48,830 nt of DNA, from NCBI GenBank assembly GCA_009780955.1, contig WQZB01000036.1, positions 1 through 48,830 on the forward strand, given 5' to 3'. A model generated the notes under the pieces. That model did not search any database. It worked only from the letters and a program-made list of their open reading frames with translations, and was not told the DNA's origin. This document shows positions 42,423-48,830 of the stretch, piece after piece. A program made the position numbers and the translations under genes. Every line of letters begins with the position of its first letter. Position 1 is the stretch's first letter. The stretch is from Polyangiaceae bacterium. Its GTDB lineage: Bacteria > Myxococcota_A > Polyangia > Polyangiales > Polyangiaceae.

Positions 42423-45365
42423 CTAATCTAATAGCGCGAGCAACTCTTCACGTGTAATCCCGCCCTGGTGGTTGGTCTCACCCAGGGCAACGTCGACGAG
42501 AGCGCGCTTCTTGGCTTGCAATGCGAAAATGCGCTCTTCCACGGTGTCTCGCGCGACCATGCGATAAACCATGACAGGGCGCTGTTGGCCGATGCGATGT
42601 GCGCGATCGGCCGCCTGATCTTCGACGGCAGGATTCCACCACGGATCGAGCAAAAAGACATGGTCAGCAGCGGTGAGGTTGAGACCCGTACCGCCAGCCT
42701 TGAGCGACACGAGCATCACCGGTAGCTCTGCATCGTTCTGGAATTCGGACACAACCGAGCCGCGATCGCGCGTCGATCCGTCAAGCCGCGTGAAGCGAAT
42801 GCCAGCAGCTTCGAGATGAGGCTCCACGAGATCGAGCAGGCTTGTCCATTGCGAAAAAACAAGCGCCTTGTGGCCTTCCGAAGATGCATCCTCGAGCGCA
42901 CCAAGTAGCCGTTCGATTTTCGAAGAGCTCTGTGCACTGCCACCACCGCCCTTCTGGCCCGGAACGAGCGCCGAATGACACGCTGCCTGGCGCAGGCGCA
43001 AGAGCGCCTCGAGCACCGCAAGAACGCTGCTGCCCTGACCGAGCTGGTTCGACACTTCCTTCTTCGTTGCGACGCGCACAGCGTCGTAAACGCTGCGCTC
43101 GGTTTCATCGAGCTCGACGTAGAGCACCGAATCCGAGCGCGGAGGCAGCTCGGGCAAAACTTCCCGCTTCATGCGACGCAGCACGAACGGACGGATTTTT
43201 CCTTGAAGCCGCTTGGCGACGTCGGCGCTGCCATTCGCGATGGGCAGCGCATAACGCTCTTGGAAATCACTGCGCCCGCCAAGCAAACCGGGGTTGACAA
43301 AGTGCATGATGCTCCAAAGTTCTTCGAGCCGATTTTCGATGGGCGTTCCACTGAGCGCGAGGCGGAATACGCCGCGAAGTTGGAAAGCCGCACGCGCTGT
43401 TTGACTCGTTTCGTTCTTGATAGCCTGCGCTTCGTCGAGAACGATGACGTCCCATTCCGTCGCCGCAAGGGGCACGGTGTCGAGGCGGAGCACCGCGTAC
43501 GTTGTCAAAGTCACATCGGCGCTGGCGTCGAGTTCGCGGTTCGTACCATGGTAGATGCTCGTGCGAAGGCCGGGGCGAAAGCGCGCAATTTCTTCGGCCC
43601 AGTTGTAAACTACACTTTTTGGACAAACGACGAGCACGCGGCCCTGAAACGCGCAAATGGCTTGCAGCGTTTTTCCGAGCCCCATGTCGTCGGCAAGCAC
43701 GCCACCAAGTTGGCTGTCGCGCAGAAACGATAGCCAATCGACGCCTGTCTGCTGGTAATGGCGAAGCGTGGCAGTGAGATCAGCCGCCAGCTTGGCTGGG
43801 GGAATTGCCGAAAAGCCCTCGATGAGCGGCGCGAGTCTGCCAAGCTCGAAAGGCTTTGGCATGTCGAGCGCCTCGCACAGTGCACCCAGCTCGGGCAACG
43901 CGGCGGCTATAAGCTTCTTGTCTTCGCTGCGCGCGGCAAGCAGGTCGGCAACGCGAGACCCATGCTTGGCAAGCCAGTCGGCAGGCAACGGGGCCCAGCC
44001 GCCACCATCGAGCGGAACGAGATCGAGGCCGTCGCGCCATGCTCGCATCACAACGTCGGGGCTGGCGCGTTTCGGTGTCTCCGCACAGTCGTTGGGGGTG
44101 CCCTGGGGCTCACCCACTTCGAAGATGACGTCGAAAGTTCCATTCTCGAAGACAATGCGCCCCGCCAAAGGCTTACGCTCGAATTCTTTGACGCCGGCAT
44201 CGCCCATGCGCTCTTGCCAAGCGCGAAGCTTCGCGGCAAACCGCACCGCCTCGTGACCATCGAAATCAACGCGACGGCCCGGGACGAGATTCAGTTCGTC
44301 GCGCAAACGGTCCATGATTGCGCGTTCTTCGTCGCGCCTGCGAACGGGCAAGATTTTTCCGAGCGCAACCACCTTGTCGCCGTCCACGCGTGCGATGGGC
44401 GGATCGCCATAAACGAGCGTAGGTAGCACCGAAAGAGTGTGACCTTGATGGGACAAGTCCATCGCGATGCGCGGCAAGGCGTCCTTCGAGGTCCGACGCA
44501 ACCGGTTCGTTGCAATCATCACGGGGAGTGTTTTTTCGAGCTCCGGCAATACCTTGGTAACAAGCTCGGTTTCTTCGTCGCGCGAGAAGGTGCGCACGAG
44601 AGGCAGGTGTTCGAGAAATTCGCCGGTCGTGTTCGTTTCGGCGAGCGGGTGAAGAACCTGCCCCGTGCGAACGACACCCATCGCGTAAACCTCGGTCACG
44701 GCCGGATCGCGCTCGATGCGCAGCACGAATCCACCGGACTTCGCATCGCCAAGCACGGCACGAGGCAGCACAGGATCACCCGAGACGCGAATGGGCGCGC
44801 CATCGAGCGTGATGTCGGTGTGCGACTCGAGCGCGCGAAAGATGTCGCCAATGCGCCCGAGCGGAAGCGCAAAAGCGTGAGACGCGCCGACAATGCGATC
44901 CACGAGAAGATCTTCATGCGTTGGCACAAGATCTTTTGGCGTGCGGCCTTGCGCGAGCACGGACGACAGCGCAGCACCAAGCGGCTCTTGCCGGCCATCG
45001 GGGTGAAAGACGATGCGCTGCATGGTGAGCTTGCGATCTTTTTTGCCGAATTGGTACGAAAGAAGTGCGGGCTTGGCCTGCGGGGCAAGAGACACTTCGG
45101 CTTCGCCTTGCGCCGCAGCGATCGCGGCTGCAACGACATGCGAGCACGGGTCAACTTTGCCCCCGCAGTCGCAGGACCATTCTTCGTCGGTCACGTAAAG
45201 AGTAACCGTTGGCGCAATCGCCAATCCTGGAGCACGCACGCGGAGCACCATCTCGCCCGCCGACGCCGAAACGCGCGAAACAGCATGGTCGCGAGCGAGC
45301 TTGACCCCCTGTGACCAGACAGCAGAAAGCGCATGTTTGCGAAGTGTATCGAGATAGCTTTGCAT
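42423..45365 (-). CDS. SWIM zinc-finger SNF2-family helicase
   Basis: The 980-residue protein has an N-terminal SWIM finger (WSCDCGGKVDPCSH: Cys65, Cys67, Cys74, His76) and a C-terminal SNF2 ATPase: Walker A DDMGLGKT (~555), DEAQAIKN (~642), LALSGTPIENRLEELW, and helicase-C motifs LVSLKAGGTGLNL and DRAHRIGQ. Bacterial SWIM-SNF2 proteins (HepA/RapA-like relatives) remodel RNA polymerase or DNA complexes; the target here is unknown. The middle ~400 residues have no clear domain. The start is three bases after the upstream gene's stop. Confidence 0.93.
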   Translation of the reverse strand: MQSYLDTLRKHALSAVWSQGVKLARDHAVSRVSASAGEMVLRVRAPGLAIAPTVTLYVTDEEWSCDCGGKVDPCSHVVAAAIAAAQGEAEVSLAPQAKPALLSYQFGKKDRKLTMQRIVFHPDGRQEPLGAALSSVLAQGRTPKDLVPTHEDLLVDRIVGASHAFALPLGRIGDIFRALESHTDITLDGAPIRVSGDPVLPRAVLGDAKSGGFVLRIERDPAVTEVYAMGVVRTGQVLHPLAETNTTGEFLEHLPLVRTFSRDEETELVTKVLPELEKTLPVMIATNRLRRTSKDALPRIAMDLSHQGHTLSVLPTLVYGDPPIARVDGDKVVALGKILPVRRRDEERAIMDRLRDELNLVPGRRVDFDGHEAVRFAAKLRAWQERMGDAGVKEFERKPLAGRIVFENGTFDVIFEVGEPQGTPNDCAETPKRASPDVVMRAWRDGLDLVPLDGGGWAPLPADWLAKHGSRVADLLAARSEDKKLIAAALPELGALCEALDMPKPFELGRLAPLIEGFSAIPPAKLAADLTATLRHYQQTGVDWLSFLRDSQLGGVLADDMGLGKTLQAICAFQGRVLVVCPKSVVYNWAEEIARFRPGLRTSIYHGTNRELDASADVTLTTYAVLRLDTVPLAATEWDVIVLDEAQAIKNETSQTARAAFQLRGVFRLALSGTPIENRLEELWSIMHFVNPGLLGGRSDFQERYALPIANGSADVAKRLQGKIRPFVLRRMKREVLPELPPRSDSVLYVELDETERSVYDAVRVATKKEVSNQLGQGSSVLAVLEALLRLRQAACHSALVPGQKGGGGSAQSSSKIERLLGALEDASSEGHKALVFSQWTSLLDLVEPHLEAAGIRFTRLDGSTRDRGSVVSEFQNDAELPVMLVSLKAGGTGLNLTAADHVFLLDPWWNPAVEDQAADRAHRIGQQRPVMVYRMVARDTVEERIFALQAKKRALVDVALGETNHQGGITREELLALLD

Positions 45366-45368
45366 CCT

Positions 45369-46079
45369 CTAATCGCGGTCGATGTCGGCGCTGGCGTCGT
45401 TATGCACGAAATCGGTATCATGGAGCAGAAAAACATCGTCGTCGATGGGCCGGTTGTCGACATTCACCACCCGCCAAACGGCCAAAGCCGCACGGTCGGA
45501 CCAAATGACCATCGGCAAGTGTTCACGTGCACTCCAGCAGATGCGGTGTGTGTCATTGCCTTGTGTGAGCGCATACCAGCGACACGGCAATGCCGGCACC
45601 GGCGCTTTTGATGGCGCCGTTGCCCGTGCAAGGCGATAGGCCCCAACCGGATGGCGCAGACCATGCGCCAAGTCGAACCAATCGCTGAAGTGCCCGAGAT
45701 GGATCAGATTGTTACGGTTGATGCGTGTGGTGATTCGCTTGCGATAGTCGACCACGGTCATCTGGTAATCGAACGAATCAGCGTTACTGCGAACCACGTA
45801 GGTGTCAACCGCATCGTCCGTCTTACGCCGCAAACGAGTCTGTCTATCACGCCAGACTTGCAGCGTATGCGAACCGTCCGGTCCTTCGAACGAGGCGCGA
45901 TAAGAAAGCGAGTCCGGCTCGCTCCCTGCCTGGAATATGGATTCGAAGGTTGGCGCTGGTCCGCCGGCCGTAGCGGACGACGAAACAGCCATGCAAAGGA
46001 GGGTCGCACCGGCCGTAAACACGTGGGCCTTATTTACGGACAGCTTTGGCATAATCGAAGTAGCGGTAAGTTTTGTCAT
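45369..46079 (-). CDS. Secreted protein of unknown function, possibly LolA-like fold
   Basis: The 236-residue protein has a signal peptide ending around SSSATA (with an N-region longer than usual). The body (SLSYRASF ... LQVWRDRQTRLRRK ... DYRKRITTRINRNNLI) has the alternating beta pattern of LolA-type lipid carriers, but I cannot assign a family. Its start lies inside the end of the phosphatase gene (50-base overlap if ATG 46079, 23 if ATG 46052), and AAGGA lies 11 bases before 46079. The helicase start follows its stop by three bases. Confidence 0.6.
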   Translation of the reverse strand: MTKLTATSIMPKLSVNKAHVFTAGATLLCMAVSSSATAGGPAPTFESIFQAGSEPDSLSYRASFEGPDGSHTLQVWRDRQTRLRRKTDDAVDTYVVRSNADSFDYQMTVVDYRKRITTRINRNNLIHLGHFSDWFDLAHGLRHPVGAYRLARATAPSKAPVPALPCRWYALTQGNDTHRICWSAREHLPMVIWSDRAALAVWRVVNVDNRPIDDDVFLLHDTDFVHNDASADIDRD

Positions 46080-48270
46080 CGACGGTCAGGTCCTTGACGG
46101 CCAGGTTGATGGTGTAGGTGCCCTGCGTGAGGTTCTTGTCTTTCGTTTTTCCGGTCGGATCGGTTGGGAGCTCGAAGCTCAAACCAGCGGCCGGCATAGC
46201 GGGCGTGACGATCGACGTTTTGACGGTCGATGCATTCGTGCTGGCCGGGGTTTGCAGCGCTTCGTTGATGATTCGTCCGTCGGCTTGCGGCATTGCGAGG
46301 CCCAGCACGTAGGCCACCGTGGGCGCTACGTCGACGTTGCCTGTCGGGTTCGAGATGACGGCTGCACTGCGAAACGACGGGCCGCCCGCAATCAATGTGT
46401 TGTGTACATCGGTAGTCCCGAAGCTGCCGTGCATACCGCGCTGACCGCCAATACTCTCGAACTCAATACCCGGCATGCCCTGAATTGAAACTTGGTCGTC
46501 CCAATTGAAACTTACAACCACGTCCGGCTGCCCGCGATTCTGACGCTGCGCATTCTCGAGATTCACCATCGACATCGGTAGCGTGCCTGGCAGCGTGCCA
46601 TAGCGACTGTCGACGAAGATTGCGCCGTATTCCTCGCGTTGCTGCAGAACCTCAACGAGCTTTTGAATCGTAGGCAGATCGTGGCTCGGCACATAGAAGT
46701 AGTCCGAGCCGCCATTGGCTGCCACTACGATGCCGTTCGTCGGCAGGTTGCCTGGCGACGGCACCGTGAAGCTTGCAACTGGCGTGTCGAGGCTGGCACT
46801 GACGGCCTGGTATTTGGTATTGGCTGCGCCGCAAAGCGAACCGTCGGTGTCCACGTTGACCGGAACGGTTGGTGTGCCATCGGCTTGCAAGCCGTACATG
46901 GCCGAAGTCGTGCACCCCGAACCATCGTAGGCATGAAAGCCACGATATGTGAGCAAGTCGGCCGAACGCACATCGCCCGAGAACGAATAGCCACTGCCGC
47001 CACTGGTGGAGGGCTCACCGATGCTGGCAGCGGACGTGCCGCTCGTCGCACCGTTGACGAGCGCGCCGTTCGGCGGGGTGCTCGATGGCGTGATCGCACG
47101 CAGCGGGTACAGCGAAAGCGGACCTGACACGCTGGAGTGTCCGTGATCGGAAACAACGACGATGTTGGTCGTTTCGTACATGCTATTCGCCTTGAGCGCG
47201 CTGACAAGTTCTCCCAAACGTTGATCCTGAGAGCGCAGGCCGGCGATCGCGTTGGCGGAGCCAGGGCCGTAGCCATGTTCGACGTTGTCGGGTGTGCGAA
47301 ACCAGATCAGCGAAAGCATTGGCTGCTTGTTCGGCAAAACGTAATTGGCAAATACATTCAACATGTATTGATTGGCTGCGTCCTCGGGCGGCCCCTGGGT
47401 CGTGTCGGTGCTATCGCGCGCGGCAATGGCGATTGCGCCGTCTGTATCGTAAGCTGTGGTATTGAAAGTGATATAGCCTGCACGCGCCGTCGGATCGCCG
47501 TTGGTGGCTGCCAAGGTCACGGTGTCGGCGCCCGAATAGCCAAATTGTGTATTGTACGGCAGCCTATAACCGGCATTCTGAAGTTCGGTGACGAGGCTGC
47601 GCGGTTGCACGGTGTTCTCGTCGAGGAAGTATCCGCCTTGGCCCAGATCCTGGATGTATGCTGCCCCTGATTTGCCGACCGTGGCCGTGGTCAACCCTGA
47701 GGCCTGGGCCGTGGCAAACAGGCTTTTGATGAGCAGCAGCTGGCCGCCGTAATATTGATTTAGCGTCGTCAAAACTTGGTAGTCTTCGGTGAAAATTGGA
47801 TCGACATAGTCGGCTGCCGCGGCCGCTGTGGCCGTGCTGTTCGGCGTGCCGAGATTGCCTTTTGGAATGGTGCTCGATGCACCCTGCGGCGGAGTCCAGA
47901 AAGTGTTGCCGTAAAATCCGCTAGTTTTCGGGAACGCACCCGTTGCGAACGACGATCCGTTCATCATCGTGAAGGTCGGAAAGGTTGAGTGGTTGTCGCT
48001 GAAGTTCACGCCAGCCTGCCGTAGGGCATAAAGGTTGGGCGTGTCCGTCGCGTTGACGGAATCGGGGCGCAATCCGTCCCAAACCATGATGATGGTCCGA
48101 GTTGGCTGATTCTGTTCCGATCCATTTTGGTCCGGCGAAGTCTGGTCTGATTGATTCTGGTCCGACTGACTCTGCGTTCCGGACGAAACGCCGTTCACCA
48201 CTGTGTCGTCACTGCACGCGGCGACGAAAACACCGCCCGCCAGAGCGACCAAGCCATATTTGTGGTTCAT
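46030..48270 (-). CDS. Alkaline-phosphatase-superfamily lipoprotein (NPP/phosphodiesterase type)
   Basis: The 746-residue lipoprotein has lipobox VAAC (Cys19), then a Gln/Ser/Asp/Asn-rich spacer (~32-56). The catalytic domain starts at IMVWDGLRPDSV (Asp65) and has HSTFPTFTMMNGSSFATG, where Thr101 corresponds to the nucleophile of nucleotide pyrophosphatase/phosphodiesterases, and VVSDHGHSS, the second metal site. These point to cleavage of phosphate mono- or diesters, or of phospholipid headgroups, outside the cell. The Asn-His pair after the nucleophile is Asn-Gly here. ATG 48270 has AAGGGG upstream. Beta-rich insertions and a C-terminal extension exceed the usual core. Confidence 0.85.
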   Translation of the reverse strand: MNHKYGLVALAGGVFVAACSDDTVVNGVSSGTQSQSDQNQSDQTSPDQNGSEQNQPTRTIIMVWDGLRPDSVNATDTPNLYALRQAGVNFSDNHSTFPTFTMMNGSSFATGAFPKTSGFYGNTFWTPPQGASSTIPKGNLGTPNSTATAAAAADYVDPIFTEDYQVLTTLNQYYGGQLLLIKSLFATAQASGLTTATVGKSGAAYIQDLGQGGYFLDENTVQPRSLVTELQNAGYRLPYNTQFGYSGADTVTLAATNGDPTARAGYITFNTTAYDTDGAIAIAARDSTDTTQGPPEDAANQYMLNVFANYVLPNKQPMLSLIWFRTPDNVEHGYGPGSANAIAGLRSQDQRLGELVSALKANSMYETTNIVVVSDHGHSSVSGPLSLYPLRAITPSSTPPNGALVNGATSGTSAASIGEPSTSGGSGYSFSGDVRSADLLTYRGFHAYDGSGCTTSAMYGLQADGTPTVPVNVDTDGSLCGAANTKYQAVSASLDTPVASFTVPSPGNLPTNGIVVAANGGSDYFYVPSHDLPTIQKLVEVLQQREEYGAIFVDSRYGTLPGTLPMSMVNLENAQRQNRGQPDVVVSFNWDDQVSIQGMPGIEFESIGGQRGMHGSFGTTDVHNTLIAGGPSFRSAAVISNPTGNVDVAPTVAYVLGLAMPQADGRIINEALQTPASTNASTVKTSIVTPAMPAAGLSFELPTDPTGKTKDKNLTQGTYTINLAVKDLTVDDKTYRYFDYAKAVRK

Positions 48271-48373
48271 GTTCAATTCCCCTTTATCTTGTGGGACAGG
48301 CTATCGGGCCCGTGTGGCGGCTTCGTGACGCTTATGAAATCTCTATGGCTCGCTTAGGATGAAGTTCCAAGAT

Positions 48374-48408
48374 TGAACCTCACCCGATTTGGTGTGGACA
48401 CCTGAGGA
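48374..48408. mobile_element. Possible orphan IS3-type end
   Basis: The stretch containing CACCCGATTTGGTGTGGACA resembles the terminal inverted repeat of IS3-group elements (CCCxxxxxGTGGACACC). No transposase or second end is visible, and the following gene is an ATPase. The resemblance is from memory of the pattern, not a search. Confidence 0.3.
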
Positions 48409-48445
48409 GCCCCGAGATGTGATATGGGCCTTCTGGAGCGACGCG

Positions 48446-48830
48446 ATGACCCGACACTTCAACACCGCTGGCCCCAACCACCCCGCGGACCACTACAGCA
48501 TCGACTCCTTCGCACGGATTAACTGGCCTGAGCTTCAGCAGCTCATCGACGCGAAGAAGTACTTCGTCCTGCACGCTCCCAGGCAGACAGGGAAGACGAC
48601 GCTATTGCAGGCGATCGTCGACCGGCTCAATGGCGAGGGGCGGTACATCGCGCTCCGGATCAACGTCGAGGGTGCCCAAGTAGCGCGCGAGGACTACGGG
48701 CAGGGTAATCGGCTGATCGCCACCGAGCTGATCGATCAGGCCGGTTTTCGCCTTCCCGAGAGCTGGCTTGCTCGCGAGGGGGCTCAATTACTCTCTCAGC
48801 GTGAACCTGGAAGTCTGGTGAATGGTCTTC
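48446..48830 (+). CDS. AAA-family ATPase, C-terminus cut by window end
   Basis: The frame stays open to the last base and encodes 128 residues starting MTRHFNTAGPNHPADHYSID, with Walker A APRQTGKTT. This start is typical of a widespread family of stand-alone P-loop ATPases (FNTAGP ... YFVLHAPRQTGKT), often associated with mobile or accessory regions. GGAG lies about eight bases before the ATG. The role is unknown; nuclease-linked or defence-related use has been suggested for neighbours of such proteins, but nothing here shows it. Confidence 0.8.
   Translation, partial: MTRHFNTAGPNHPADHYSIDSFARINWPELQQLIDAKKYFVLHAPRQTGKTTLLQAIVDRLNGEGRYIALRINVEGAQVAREDYGQGNRLIATELIDQAGFRLPESWLAREGAQLLSQREPGSLVNGL

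Noticed and set aside
1..48830. tRNA, rRNA, riboswitch or CRISPR features
   Set aside because: I found no cloverleaf, rRNA-like or regular repeat-spacer pattern on either strand; a covariance search would be needed to exclude small RNAs.

Overview
This is a bacterial chromosome segment of moderately high GC, roughly 57-60% judged by eye. It most likely comes from a Myxococcota (deltaproteobacterial) genome, probably Polyangia-like. The signs are many secreted lipoproteins with Asp-Ala-Gly-rich or Gly-rich low-complexity tails, a MYXO-CTERM-like C-terminus, a Ser/Thr kinase with a single membrane segment, a PP2C phosphatase, an ether-lipid synthase, and a second-type EF-G of the spirochaete/Planctomycetes/deltaproteobacteria group. 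The genus cannot be fixed from this window. I saw no rRNA, tRNA, CRISPR array, intact transposase or prophage.

Layout. 1-4.6 kb: a CARDB plus glycosidase lipoprotein, then galactofuranose genes (glf and a glycosyltransferase, overlapping by 16 bases). 4.7-8.3 kb: an M3 oligopeptidase, a small Cys-containing lipoprotein and an agmatinase-family ureohydrolase. 8.4-13.5 kb: a coupled CE2-type esterase and DUF4015-like glycosidase, a small outer-membrane barrel and a Gly-rich beta-helix lipoprotein. 13.5-16.3 kb: a GST, YceI and a Ser/Thr kinase. 16.4-20.9 kb: a fatty-acid beta-oxidation pair (FadN-like, thiolase) split by a macrodomain gene and the stump of a second GST; a MITE-like element follows the thiolase. 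21.3-26.4 kb: three surface lipoproteins, one with a MYXO-CTERM-like tail and one a beta-propeller, closed by a clear intrinsic terminator. 26.5-30.5 kb: a small membrane protein, argH, lemA and an ADPS-like ether-lipid synthase on one strand. 30.6-35.5 kb: an HtrA-like protein without its catalytic residues, PP2C, an OmpA-type porin and an orphan ABC ATPase. 35.5-48.3 kb: EF-G, a FadL-type transporter, a VolA-like surface lipase, a SWIM/SNF2 helicase, a secreted hypothetical and a phosphodiesterase/alkaline-phosphatase-like lipoprotein, all on the minus strand. The window ends inside an AAA ATPase beside a possible IS3-type end.

Two themes connect the region. The first is lipid use: the VolA-like lipase and FadL form a capture and import pair at the cell surface, and FadN and thiolase could degrade the acids taken up; the ADPS-like enzyme makes ether lipid. 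The second is the envelope: about ten predicted lipoproteins, OmpA, small barrels, galactofuranose sugar metabolism and glycan-active enzymes. The most unusual non-coding signal is a family of GTAGGGGC...GCCCCTAC palindromes at three loci, where the repeat boundary itself provides the TAG stop codons of the PP2C and EF-G genes. A separate MITE-like element overlaps the thiolase stop codon.
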